Source: Elusimicrobiota bacterium
GTDB taxonomy: Bacteria > Elusimicrobiota > Elusimicrobia > Elusimicrobiales > UBA9959
Length of the DNA: 56,741 nt
Assembly: GCA_003482905.1 (NCBI GenBank)
Contig: DMXM01000034.1
Span: 26,458-83,198 of the forward strand
Direction of reading: 5' to 3'
The notes beneath the pieces are model-generated. The model saw only the letters and a program-made list of their open reading frames with translations. It was not told the DNA's origin and made no database searches. Below, piece after piece: positions 1 through 8,449 of the stretch. Both the position numbers and the translations under genes were made by a program. Every line of letters starts with the position of its first letter. The first letter of the stretch is position 1.

Positions 1-2
1 GT

Positions 3-1013
3 TCAGTCGAAGCTGACCGTCTGGGAGGGGATCTCCAGGCCGGCCTGCATCCCGCTCATGTCAACTCCCACGGCATGCGTCGCGGCCGGGTCGTACACCT
101 TCTCTCCGGGCAGCTTCGGGATGCTGGCGGAGAGGGCCGAGATCTTGGTTACGTCCTCGCCGCGGCCGCCGTTAAAGGGAAAGGTGGCCATGGTGGTGCA
201 GCCCGCGGGGCTGGAGACGAAGTCCCCGTCCCCCCGCACCAGTATCCCCACTATCTTTTTGTTGGCGCCGAACACCGGGGAACCGGAATTGCCCCCGAAG
301 GTGTCGAGGTTGGCCGTGAAGTAGCCGGTCTTGGAGGAGTCGCTGACGAACGCATTATCGGCCAGTTTAACCGGCAGGCCCACCGGGTGGCCTATCACAA
401 ATACCCAGTAGCCGTCCTTGCTGCCCGGCCCCCTGTCTATGGCCAGCGGCCTGTGGCCGGTCACCTTGCGGTCCAGCTTGATCAGGGCGAAGTCAGCGCC
501 CATGTCCTGGCCGGGCGGGACCGGCGAGCCTGGTTCCCCGGCCAGGAAACGCTTCACTATCTTGGAGCAGCCGTAGACCTCGCCAGCGGGCACGGCGGTG
601 GTGGCTTGCGCCCCCTCTTTCTTAACTGAATAGCCGAAAACCATTTTAGTGTTCGCGCAGGCGGCCTCATTCGTTACGCAATGCCCGGCGGTCATCACCA
701 GATCTTCCCCCACCAGTGAGCCCGAGCAGAAAGCTCCAATGGGCTGCTCGCGGTACTTCACGCCGGGGCAGAGGCCCATGGCGTCGGCGAAGCTGACGGT
801 CTTTAGCCTGACCACGCCGGGCTCGAGAGCCTCTATGCCGCCGGCTTTCCAGAAAGAAACCACTGAGTCTGAAAGTGTTTTTATTTCAGATGGCATCTCA
901 AAGTAGTCAAGGCGGTTGTCCCTGCCGTATATGCTTTTATCCTCGGCGAAAGAGAGCGAGGGCGGTAACGCTATTATCGCCATGCTTAACATTGTTCTTA
1001 CCAGATTCATCAT
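3..1013 (-). CDS. Secreted trypsin/V8-like serine protease (S1 family)
   Basis: A 336-residue protein that begins with a Sec-type signal peptide (basic start, hydrophobic stretch, AEDK after SLSF near residue 23), so it is probably exported to the periplasm or outside. The chymotrypsin-fold catalytic triad is readable: His111 in TAGHC, Asp174 in ADFALIKL and Ser243 in GGNSGSPVFG. A pair of cysteines (96 and 112) flanks the His loop as in trypsin-like enzymes. GNSGSP resembles the glutamyl endopeptidase (V8) subgroup, but substrate preference cannot be read from this. There is no PDZ domain, so it is not DegP-like. The ATG is preceded by AGGAG, and the gene has its own promoter just upstream. 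It is monocistronic within what is visible. The stop codon lies at the window edge, so the CDS is complete. Confidence 0.9.
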   Translation of the reverse strand: MMNLVRTMLSMAIIALPPSLSFAEDKSIYGRDNRLDYFEMPSEIKTLSDSVVSFWKAGGIEALEPGVVRLKTVSFADAMGLCPGVKYREQPIGAFCSGSLVGEDLVMTAGHCVTNEAACANTKMVFGYSVKKEGAQATTAVPAGEVYGCSKIVKRFLAGEPGSPVPPGQDMGADFALIKLDRKVTGHRPLAIDRGPGSKDGYWVFVIGHPVGLPVKLADNAFVSDSSKTGYFTANLDTFGGNSGSPVFGANKKIVGILVRGDGDFVSSPAGCTTMATFPFNGGRGEDVTKISALSASIPKLPGEKVYDPAATHAVGVDMSGMQAGLEIPSQTVSFD

Positions 1014-1048
1014 AACTCCTCCGTTGCCGCAGCATTGACGTCAGCTAT

Positions 1049-1077
1049 GTTATACAGTACGCATGAGTCAATGTCAA
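1049..1077 (-). promoter_or_regulatory. Sigma-70-type promoter of the serine protease gene
   Basis: On the minus strand TTGACA (1072-1077) and TATAAC (1049-1054) are separated by exactly 17 nt. A purine-rich AGGAG ribosome site and the protease ATG follow about 35 nt downstream. The -35 box is consensus and the -10 box has one mismatch. Confidence 0.75.
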
Positions 1078-1117
1078 TAGCAGTTGGGCCTATGGGTTTG
1101 TGGGCCTTTCGGGTAAA

Positions 1118-2233
1118 TTAAAAATCGAACTTGTATTTCTTAAGGCCCAGTTCGTCGCGCATGGCAAGGAGTTCCGCCTGGGTTTCCTTGTTGACGGGCA
1201 CGCCCCTGTCCCTGCGGTGCAGCCAGCAGAGGTGCTCTTTTTCCCCGGCGGTGTAAATGCGCTTCGCGCCGGGCATTTTCTTTGAGGCGCGCAGTTCGCG
1301 CAGTATGTCGCCGGCTATCTTCTTGAACGAGCTGAGCGGAGTGAACGCCTCTATGTTTATAGCCAGGAAGAAATGACCGAGCGGGTACGGTATTTTGCGG
1401 CCGTTCTTGTCCACGCCCAGCAGCATCTTCATATAGGCGCCCCGCTGCAGGGCGGCGGACAGGATCTCCACCGCGGCGCAGTAGCCGTAGCCTTTGTAAC
1501 CGCCCAGTTCCTCGCCTATCCCTCCCACCGGCACCAGCGCGGCGGTGCCGGCCACCAGGTCTTTCAGTACGGCGACGGAATCGGTCTTCGACCCGCCTTT
1601 GCTGTCTATCACCCAGCCCTTAGGCATCTTCTTGCCCAGCTTCGCGTAAACTTCGATCTTGCCGCGCTGGGTAATGGAAGTGGCGCAGTCCAGCAGGAAA
1701 GGGAACTTCTCGTCCGTGGGGATGGCGAAGGTCAGCGGGTTGGTGCCCATCATGTTCTCTACGCCGAACGTGGGCGCCACCGAGGGCCTGGCGTTGGTGC
1801 CGGTGATCCCTATCATGCCGGCTTTGGCCGCCATCAGTGTGTGGTAGCCCGCTATGCCGTAATGCGTGGAGTTGCGCACCGCCGTCATTCCAAGGCCGTA
1901 CTTCTTCGCTTTCTTTATGGCTATCTCCATGGCCCGCACGGCTATCACGTGGCCCATGCCGTTGTGCCCGTCTATGGTGGCGGTGGTGGGAGTTTCCTTC
2001 ACTATTTCGAATTTTGTCTTAGGCAGCTGAATGCCCTGCTTTATGCGGTCGTAATAGATAGGTTTTAGACGCGAGACGCCGTGGGAATCTATCCCCAGTT
2101 TGTCCGCGGTTATCAGCACGTCGGCGCAGACGGCCGCGTCGGCCGCCGGCACGCCTATGCCCTTGAAAACGTCCCGCATGAACCTCTCCATCACGTCGAA
2201 CTTCACCCACTTGGCGCCTTTCTCTATTTCCAT
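1118..2233 (-). CDS. Ldh_2 family NAD(P)-dependent dehydrogenase (malate/L-lactate/ureidoglycolate dehydrogenase type)
   Basis: A 371-residue protein of the malate/L-lactate dehydrogenase superfamily unrelated to classical Rossmann LDH (PF02615). Family marks are GIDSHGVSRL near residue 50, containing the catalytic His, and ARPSVAPTFG followed by GTNPLTFAIP in the nucleotide-binding region. Members reduce or oxidise 2-keto/2-hydroxy acids; one (AllD/YlbC) oxidises ureidoglycolate to oxalurate. The exact substrate cannot be assigned here. The ATG has a strong GGGAGGAAT site. It lies 28 nt after murG on the same strand and is probably the last gene of the dcw transcript, an unusual place for a catabolic dehydrogenase. 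If it is AllD-like, it could supply the AllFGH proteins encoded near 49-52 kb. Confidence 0.85.
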   Translation of the reverse strand: MEIEKGAKWVKFDVMERFMRDVFKGIGVPAADAAVCADVLITADKLGIDSHGVSRLKPIYYDRIKQGIQLPKTKFEIVKETPTTATIDGHNGMGHVIAVRAMEIAIKKAKKYGLGMTAVRNSTHYGIAGYHTLMAAKAGMIGITGTNARPSVAPTFGVENMMGTNPLTFAIPTDEKFPFLLDCATSITQRGKIEVYAKLGKKMPKGWVIDSKGGSKTDSVAVLKDLVAGTAALVPVGGIGEELGGYKGYGYCAAVEILSAALQRGAYMKMLLGVDKNGRKIPYPLGHFFLAINIEAFTPLSSFKKIAGDILRELRASKKMPGAKRIYTAGEKEHLCWLHRRDRGVPVNKETQAELLAMRDELGLKKYKFDF

Positions 2234-2261
2234 GGCAGTATTCCTCCCGCTAAAGATATCG

Positions 2262-3368
2262 TCACTTCCCCTCTATCAGGTCGGCCAGGGCCGCGGCGGC
2301 TTTGAGCCCGTCGGGGATACCGGCCTTCTCGAAATTCCCGGCCATGGCCGCGATACGTTCCGGCTCACCCAGCAGGGAGCGCAGCGCCGCCGCCAGCTCC
2401 GCGTCGAAATCCGGGCCTTCGTCCACGCAGACGGCCGCGCCCGCCTTTGCCAGGGCCATGGCGTTGGCTTTCTGGTGCCCGCCGGCCGAAGTCGGCAGCG
2501 GCGCCAGGATGGACGGTTTGCGCAGATGGACCAGTTCGGCCACCGTGCTCGCCCCCGAGCGGGCTATCACCACGTCGGCCGCGGCGTAAAGAGCGGGCAT
2601 GTCCTCCCGGTAATCGAAAACCTTAAGGCCGCGCGCCCCTTCAAGGCCGGCCTGGGCGTAGTCGGCCTTTACGGCGTCCAGGTTCTTGCGGCCGCTTATG
2701 TGGACGGCCTGCATGTCCCCCCTGAGCGATTTGAAGGCGCGGACGAAAGCCGCGTTCAGGCGGCGCGCCCCCTGGCTGCCGCCGAATACCAGCGCCGTGA
2801 ATTTGCCGGGTTCCAGGCCCAGCTCGGCGCGGGCGGCCTGTCTGTCCGGCGCGGCCGCGAAGGCCCCCCGTATGGGGGTTCCCGTAAGAACGGCTTTAGC
2901 GGCCAGCGCGCTTTTAACGGCCGGCAGGCCCAGCGCCGCTTTAGCGCAGAAGAAACCGGCCAGGTAATTGCCCAGGCCGAACTTAGCGTTGGACTCGTGG
3001 ATGTAGACCGGCACGCCGGCCAGGCGCGCCGCCAGCGCGGCCGGGAAAGCCACGTAGCTGCCGGTGCCTATCACCGCGTCCGGCCGGAAATCCAGCATGA
3101 TGCGGCGCGCCAGCGCGAGAGAGCGCAGGAATTTCAACAGGAAAGCCGCGTGGGCCAGCGGGTCGAGGCTGCGCGGCAGGGCCACCATGTCCAGCTCCAC
3201 GTAAGGCAGGTCGGCCTCTTCCAGGGCGGGCCGGGCCGGGTCCTCTTTTTTTACCAGGAAAACCGTCTGCCAGCCCCGGGCCCGCAGCTCCACGGCCAGC
3301 GCGAAGCCGGGATAGAAATGCCCCCCGGTCCCGCCGGAGGCTATCAGCGCTCGTTTTTTTTCTTCCAT
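2262..3368 (-). CDS. murG: MurG, UDP-GlcNAc:lipid I N-acetylglucosaminyltransferase
   Basis: The last cytoplasmic step of peptidoglycan precursor synthesis: transfer of GlcNAc from UDP-GlcNAc to lipid I at the inner membrane face, giving lipid II. The 368-residue protein has the glycine loop SGGTGGHFYPG near the N-terminus, GGSQGARRLN at the start of the C-terminal Rossmann domain, and the UDP-GlcNAc site segment RSGASTVAEL. The longer upstream open frame is an artefact. The chosen ATG overlaps the ftsW stop by one base (TAATG), a sign of translational coupling. No frameshift or missing motif was seen. Confidence 0.96.
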   Translation of the reverse strand: MEEKKRALIASGGTGGHFYPGFALAVELRARGWQTVFLVKKEDPARPALEEADLPYVELDMVALPRSLDPLAHAAFLLKFLRSLALARRIMLDFRPDAVIGTGSYVAFPAALAARLAGVPVYIHESNAKFGLGNYLAGFFCAKAALGLPAVKSALAAKAVLTGTPIRGAFAAAPDRQAARAELGLEPGKFTALVFGGSQGARRLNAAFVRAFKSLRGDMQAVHISGRKNLDAVKADYAQAGLEGARGLKVFDYREDMPALYAAADVVIARSGASTVAELVHLRKPSILAPLPTSAGGHQKANAMALAKAGAAVCVDEGPDFDAELAAALRSLLGEPERIAAMAGNFEKAGIPDGLKAAAALADLIEGK

Positions 3369-4507
3369 TAATGTCCGCTCCTGTGGGCCGAGATATTGAG
3401 GATAAGGCCCACCATCAGCATAGAAGACAGGATGGACGAGCCGCCGTAAGAGAAGAAAGGCAGCGGTATGCCCTTGGTGGGGACGAGGCCGATGGCCATG
3501 GAAAGGTTGAAGAAGGCCTGCAGGGTCAGCGTCAGCGTCAGGCCGAAAGCCGCCAGCGAGGTATAGAGGCTCGGCGCGTTGCGGGCTATGCGCGCGCCCT
3601 TGACCAGCAGGGCCGCGAACAGGGCCGTTATAAAAAGGCCGCCTATGAGGCCGATCTCTTCCGCCACCACCGGGAAAATAAAATCCGTGTGCGGCTCCGG
3701 CAGGTACATCAGCTTTAGCTTGGAGGCGCCCAGCCCCTTGCCGAACCAGCCGCCCGAACCCACGGCCAGCAGGGACTGCACCAGCTGGTAGCCGGTGCCG
3801 GAAGGGTCGTCCCACGGCGAGAGGAAGTTCTTGAGGCGGGCGATGCGGTAGGGCTTGCGCAGCAGTTCCTCTATCAGCACCGGCACGGCCGCCGCCATCG
3901 GCGCGAAGATATAACGCAGCTTCACGCCGCCGGCGAAAAAAATAGCCAGCGTCACCGCGAAGAGCAGCGCCGGCGTGCCCAGGTCGGGCTCGGCGGCTAT
4001 CAGGGCGAAGAAGAGCAGGGCTACGGCGAAGGGCTTCAGCAGTTCCCTCCATTCGGTCTGTATGCGGCTGGCGTTGCGGTCGAAGAAGTCGGCCAGGTAT
4101 AGGACCAGCACCGGTTTGGCGAACTCGCTCATCTGCAGCTTCATGAAGCCGAGCGGGATCCAGCGGCGCACGTGGGCCACCGGCGGCATCAGCAGCGTCA
4201 CGGCCAGCAGGGCCAGCGCCGCGATCACCGCCGGCTTTATATAGTGGCGCAGTTTCTCCAGGTCCATGCGGGCCGCCGCGGCCATCAGGCCGAAGCCCAG
4301 CAGCATATAAAGGGCCTGCTTCTTGGCGTAGAACAGCGAGGCGTAGCCTTTGTTCACGGCGTAGAGGGCGCTGGCGGAATACAGGAATACCAGCCCCATC
4401 ACCAGCAGGATCAGGACTATGAAGAAGAACGGATAGTCCACGTACTTCAGGCTGCGGTTGGTTATGACGTTGTAAGAAAGTTTTTTCCGTTTAGAGGCGT
4501 AATCCAT
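3368..4507 (-). CDS. ftsW: FtsW, SEDS-family septal peptidoglycan polymerase
   Basis: A polytopic membrane protein of 379 residues with about ten predicted membrane segments. It has SEDS marks such as a cytoplasmic basic N-terminus, LLVMGLVFLYSAS in the first helix, and the C-terminal PLPFFSYGGSS motif. SEDS proteins polymerise glycan strands from lipid II with a partner class B PBP, here probably the FtsI encoded upstream in the same cluster. Position between murD and murG in the dcw order supports FtsW rather than RodA. It lies 12 nt after murD and overlaps murG by one base. Confidence 0.95.
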   Translation of the reverse strand: MDYASKRKKLSYNVITNRSLKYVDYPFFFIVLILLVMGLVFLYSASALYAVNKGYASLFYAKKQALYMLLGFGLMAAAARMDLEKLRHYIKPAVIAALALLAVTLLMPPVAHVRRWIPLGFMKLQMSEFAKPVLVLYLADFFDRNASRIQTEWRELLKPFAVALLFFALIAAEPDLGTPALLFAVTLAIFFAGGVKLRYIFAPMAAAVPVLIEELLRKPYRIARLKNFLSPWDDPSGTGYQLVQSLLAVGSGGWFGKGLGASKLKLMYLPEPHTDFIFPVVAEEIGLIGGLFITALFAALLVKGARIARNAPSLYTSLAAFGLTLTLTLQAFFNLSMAIGLVPTKGIPLPFFSYGGSSILSSMLMVGLILNISAHRSGH

Positions 4508-4519
4508 AGGCTCGGGGTC

Positions 4520-5881
4520 TTACAGTCTTTTTACCAAAGCTTTGAACTTGCGGCCGCGGTCCTCGAAATCCCTGAACTGGTCGAAGGAGGCGCAGGCCGG
4601 GGAGAACAAGGCGATATCGCCGGGAGACGCCAGCCTGAGGATGGTGCGGCAGGCGCTACTTATATCGAGGGACGTTATGATCGGGGCGGCGCCGGCCAGT
4701 TCCCGCTCTATTTTCGGGGCGGCGGCCCCGATGGTCAGAACGCCCCTGACGCTCCGGCGGATAACCGGCAACAGCGGCGCGTAGGGATTGCCCTTGTCGA
4801 GCCCGCCGAGTATCAGCCAGATGTTCTTTTTGCGGCCCAGGGCTTTCAGGGCCACCAGGGCGGAATCCACGTTGGTGGCTTTTGAATCGTTGATGAATTC
4901 TACGCCCCGGACCTTGCCGGCGGGTTCCAGGCGGTGTTCCACGCCTTTGAAGGCGGCGAAAACCTTTTTAAGGCAGGACGGGGCCGCGCCGGCCGAAAGG
5001 GCCATGAGCCCGGCGCACATGGCGTTCTCCAGGTTATGGGCGCCGGGCAGGGCCGGCGGCTTTACGGAGAAGGCCGCGCCGCCGGTCTTAAAGAATAATT
5101 TTCCTCCGGAGGCCCAGGCGGATAGTTTCCCCCCCGCGCGTTTGGAGGAAAAGAAGAGTGCTTTCGACGGGCAGGACTTTGCCAGGCGGCGCACCGCCGG
5201 GTCCTCGTAATTGAAGACGCAGGCCGCGGTATTATCCTGGTGCCTGAAGATCCCGGCCTTGGCGGCCACGTAGGCGGCCATGCCGCCGTGGTGGTCCAGG
5301 TGGTCCGGGGTTATGTTGAGCAGGCAGGCGACCGCCGGTTTTATGAACGTGCTGTCCTCAAGCTGGTAGCTGGAAACTTCCATTACCACGGCGTCTCCGG
5401 CGCGCGCCTTCGCCGCCACTGCCGCCGCCGGGACGCCGACGTTGCCGCAGACCAGCGCGCGGCCGCGGGGGCTAAGCGCGGCTTTCATCAGTTCCCCCAG
5501 CAGCAGGGTGGTGGTGGTCTTGCCGTTGGTGCCGGTCACGGCCAGCAGTTTGCCGGCCGAAAAAGCCAGCGCCACTTCTATCTCGCTGAAAACCGGGATC
5601 TTATGCTTTTTGAGCGCCGCGATGAGAGGATTAGAGTGCGGAAGCCCGGGGCTTTTTACGGCGAAGCCGCAGCCGAATACGGCCTTGCTGTGCCCGCCGG
5701 TCTCCGCTTTAACCCGGCGTGAAAGGTCTTTCAGCCCTTCCTTCACTTCGCCGGCCGTTTTTTTTTCGGTGATCAATACGTCAAAGCCGCGGCCGGCCAG
5801 CAGGTTGGCGCAGGCGACGCCGGACTTGCCGGCGCCTATTATCAGTGCCCTTTTGCCTTTGAATCTTTCCGGCGTGAACAT
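4520..5881 (-). CDS. murD: MurD, UDP-MurNAc-L-alanine:D-glutamate ligase
   Basis: A 453-residue ATP-dependent Mur ligase that adds D-Glu to UDP-MurNAc-L-Ala in the cytoplasm. The N-terminal domain has a Rossmann-like glycine loop (IIGAGKSGVACANLL), the central domain the ATP loop VTGTNGKTTTTLLL, and the next conserved blocks are NITPDHLDHHGG and EHRLEPAG with NDSKATN. The C-terminal domain ends with SPACASFDQFRDFEDRG, typical of MurD. It starts 2 nt after mraY. Confidence 0.96.
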   Translation of the reverse strand: MFTPERFKGKRALIIGAGKSGVACANLLAGRGFDVLITEKKTAGEVKEGLKDLSRRVKAETGGHSKAVFGCGFAVKSPGLPHSNPLIAALKKHKIPVFSEIEVALAFSAGKLLAVTGTNGKTTTTLLLGELMKAALSPRGRALVCGNVGVPAAAVAAKARAGDAVVMEVSSYQLEDSTFIKPAVACLLNITPDHLDHHGGMAAYVAAKAGIFRHQDNTAACVFNYEDPAVRRLAKSCPSKALFFSSKRAGGKLSAWASGGKLFFKTGGAAFSVKPPALPGAHNLENAMCAGLMALSAGAAPSCLKKVFAAFKGVEHRLEPAGKVRGVEFINDSKATNVDSALVALKALGRKKNIWLILGGLDKGNPYAPLLPVIRRSVRGVLTIGAAAPKIERELAGAAPIITSLDISSACRTILRLASPGDIALFSPACASFDQFRDFEDRGRKFKALVKRL

Positions 5882-5883
5882 AT

Positions 5884-6969
5884 TTACCTTATTTTCAGTG
5901 AGGAAAGCGCTATCAGCGCCAGCATGATGCCGACTATCCAGAACCGGACCGTCACTTTGGATTCGGCTATGCCCTTCAGCTCGAAGTGGTGGTGGATGGG
6001 CGCCATCAGGAAAATGCGCTTCTTATTGCGCAGCTTGAAGGAGCCCATCTGCAGTATGACGGAAAGCGTCTCCAGAAGGAAGATCCCGCCGGCCACCGGC
6101 AGCAGCAGCTCCTGCTTTACGGCTATGGCCGCTGCGCCTATGGTGCCGCCGAGGAAAAGGGAACTGGTGTCGCCCATGAAAACTTCCGCCGGGTGGGCGT
6201 TGAACCACAGGAAGCCCAGGCAGGAGCCTATCATCGCGGCCAGGAAGACGCTGATCTCTCCGGCCCCTTCCACATAGATTATCTTCAGGTAGGAGGCGAC
6301 TTTTACGTTGCCGGCCGAATAGGCCAGTATAGCGAAGGTCAGCGCCGCGAACACGATGGAACCGGCGGCCAGGCCGTCGAGGCCGTCCGTGAGGTTCACG
6401 GCGTTGGAGGAGCCGATTATTATTATCATCGCCAGGGCTGCGTAGAGAAAGCCCAGGTTCAGGTACAGCTCCTTGGTGTAGGGAATGGAGAGCCAGGTGG
6501 CGTACTGGGCGTTGGGCGGATTGGCCGCCAGGTAGCCCACCACGCCGAGGGCCGCGAACAGCTGCAGGGAGAATTTAAAGGCGGAGGAGGCGCCTTTGGG
6601 GTTCTTTTTTACCAGCTTGGTATAGTCGTCCATCCAGCCGGCGAAGGCCAGCACCACCGTGGTGAACAGGAGCAGCAGTATGAAGCGGTTGTCCGGGCGC
6701 GCCCAAAGGGCGGTGGCGACTACCAGGGTGAGGAAGATGAGCAGGCCGCCCATGGTGGTGGTGCCGTGCTTGGCCAGGTGGGTCTGGGGGCCGTCGGTGC
6801 GCTGGACCTGGCCTATTTTGTAGGTGCGCAGTTTGGCTATCAGCCAGGGGCCTATGGCCAGGCTAAGCAGGAAGGAGGTCATCAGCGCCCCGCCGGCCCT
6901 GAAGGTGATGTACTGCAGAACATTAAGCGGACTGAAAATATCTCTCAAGTAATGCGCGTAATAAAGCAT
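5884..6969 (-). CDS. mraY: MraY, phospho-N-acetylmuramoyl-pentapeptide transferase
   Basis: An integral membrane enzyme of 361 residues with about ten membrane spans. It transfers phospho-MurNAc-pentapeptide from the UDP-sugar to undecaprenyl phosphate, making lipid I. The PNPT signatures are clear: GGLLIFL near residue 75, DDYTKLVKKNPKG, the NLTDGLDGLA block, FMGDTSSLFLGG, and the cytoplasmic MAPIHHHFELKG histidine motif. The undecaprenyl phosphate it uses depends on UppS, encoded at 35 kb. GAAGGA precedes the ATG. A 133-nt gap separates it from murF, the largest spacing within the wall cluster. Confidence 0.96.
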   Translation of the reverse strand: MLYYAHYLRDIFSPLNVLQYITFRAGGALMTSFLLSLAIGPWLIAKLRTYKIGQVQRTDGPQTHLAKHGTTTMGGLLIFLTLVVATALWARPDNRFILLLLFTTVVLAFAGWMDDYTKLVKKNPKGASSAFKFSLQLFAALGVVGYLAANPPNAQYATWLSIPYTKELYLNLGFLYAALAMIIIIGSSNAVNLTDGLDGLAAGSIVFAALTFAILAYSAGNVKVASYLKIIYVEGAGEISVFLAAMIGSCLGFLWFNAHPAEVFMGDTSSLFLGGTIGAAAIAVKQELLLPVAGGIFLLETLSVILQMGSFKLRNKKRIFLMAPIHHHFELKGIAESKVTVRFWIVGIMLALIALSSLKIR

Positions 6970-7026
6970 AGTGTCCTTCGTAGAAAATTGTCAGGACCGG
7001 CCGCAAGCGCCCGGGCCCTGTTCGTA

Positions 7027-7055
7027 CCTATATTTTATTACTTTTTCAGAGGCAA
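7027..7055 (-). promoter_or_regulatory. Possible internal promoter before mraY
   Basis: In the 133-nt murF-mraY gap, minus strand, TTGCCT (7050-7055) and TATAGG (7027-7032) are spaced by 17 nt in an AT-rich patch within otherwise GC-rich sequence. Each box matches consensus at four positions, so this is a weak call. Confidence 0.3.
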
Positions 7056-7102
7056 TGCTTACCCGGGGCGGGCCGCTGCCGCCCGGAAGCGCGATTAAGA
7101 AC

Positions 7103-8449
7103 TTATAGCCCTTCAATGATCCGTTCGAATTTCATGGAGCGGGAGGCTTTTATCAGGAAAGAACCCGTGCCTGCGGAGATGAGGGCGCGGGCTTCGGGCA
7201 GCCAGGCTTCGGAGTCTTCTGCGTAGGTCAGGTGTTTGCCTCCGGCCCTTTTATAGGCGTCGGCGGCGGCCCGCATTTCGGGGCCGGCCAGGAAGATCTT
7301 TTCGGCGCCCATGTGGGCCAGGGCCGCGCCCAGGTCGGTGTGGTAATGGGCCGAATGTGTCCCAAGTTCTTTCATGTCCCCCAGCATCAGATAGAGCGGC
7401 CTGGGCTTGTCGCACATTTCCTTCAGGGCGGCGGCCATGGATTGCGGGTTGGCGTTATAGGCGTCCAGGATCACCGTGGCTCCGCCGATACGCAGTTCCT
7501 GCATGCGCATCGGCGGCGGTGTATAGTTCTCCAGGCCTTTGCGTATGGCGCCGAAATCCAGCCCGGCCGCTATGGCGGCCGCCGCCGCGGCCGCCGCGTT
7601 GTAATAATTGTGCCCGCCGGCGTGCGGCAGGGCGATATCGATCAGCGCCCCGTCGTATTCCAGCTTGAGATGCTTGCCTTCCAGGATGCGCACGTCAGCT
7701 TCCGGATCCCTGCCGAAAGTCAGTTTGTCTAATTTCCTGCCGTTCAGTCTCGAGAGGTACCTGTCGTCGTAGTTATAGACCAGGACGCCGCCGGGGGCCA
7801 GGCAGCCGGCTATTTCCGTCTTAGTCTCGAAAATGGTCTCCATATCCCCGAAATATTCCAGGTGCGACGGGCCGATATTGGTGATGATCCCGCAGGTGGG
7901 GCGGGCGACTTCGCCTATCTCCCTGATATCGCCGCGGCGCGACGCGCCCAGCTCGAAAACCCCGAACTTGTGGCCCGCCGTAAGTTCCAGCAGGGACAGC
8001 GGCAGGCCGAACTGGTTATTGAGGTTGCCGGGGTTGCAACAGGTCTCCCCTGCGGCGGCAAAAATGCTTTTGAGCATTTCTTTCGTCGTGCTCTTGCCGT
8101 TGGAACCGGTGATGGCCGTCAGGGGGATATTGAAGCGCCGCCGGTGCCAGGCCGCCAGGGCCTGCAGGGCCTTAAGCGTGTCCTCCACCGCCACTACGCA
8201 GGCCGGGAGGCCGCACAAGCCGGCCAGGGCGCTCTCCCGGGCCAGCCAGCCGGTTACGCCGAGCGGAACGGTGCTGGGCAGGAAATCGTGGGCGTCGTGG
8301 GAGGCCCCTTTCAGGGCCCAGAAAAAATCCCCGGCCTTGAGCGTCCTGGTATCGGTAACGAAAGCGTCGAAAGGCGCGGAGGCGGCGCCTTTGAGGATCT
8401 TCCCTCCGGCGGCTTCGGCCAAAGTGCCAAGGTCTATGCCAAGCTTCAT
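7103..8449 (-). CDS. murF: MurF, UDP-MurNAc-tripeptide:D-Ala-D-Ala ligase
   Basis: A cytoplasmic Mur ligase of 448 residues that adds D-Ala-D-Ala to the UDP-MurNAc-tripeptide, completing the pentapeptide. The ATP loop is ITGSNGKSTTKEML, with the downstream blocks NNQFGLPLSLL, ITNIGPSHLEYFG and DAYNANPQSM. All three are typical of MurF rather than MurC, D or E. The start codon overlaps the murE stop by four bases (ATGA), so the two are probably translated in a coupled fashion. Confidence 0.95.
   Translation of the reverse strand: MKLGIDLGTLAEAAGGKILKGAASAPFDAFVTDTRTLKAGDFFWALKGASHDAHDFLPSTVPLGVTGWLARESALAGLCGLPACVVAVEDTLKALQALAAWHRRRFNIPLTAITGSNGKSTTKEMLKSIFAAAGETCCNPGNLNNQFGLPLSLLELTAGHKFGVFELGASRRGDIREIGEVARPTCGIITNIGPSHLEYFGDMETIFETKTEIAGCLAPGGVLVYNYDDRYLSRLNGRKLDKLTFGRDPEADVRILEGKHLKLEYDGALIDIALPHAGGHNYYNAAAAAAAAIAAGLDFGAIRKGLENYTPPPMRMQELRIGGATVILDAYNANPQSMAAALKEMCDKPRPLYLMLGDMKELGTHSAHYHTDLGAALAHMGAEKIFLAGPEMRAAADAYKRAGGKHLTYAEDSEAWLPEARALISAGTGSFLIKASRSMKFERIIEGL

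Noticed and set aside
2100..3371. 423-aa open frame on the plus strand opposite murG
   Set aside because: It is antisense to a well-recognised murG, has an Arg/Gly/Gln-rich composition typical of the complementary strand of GC-rich genes, and shows no domain.
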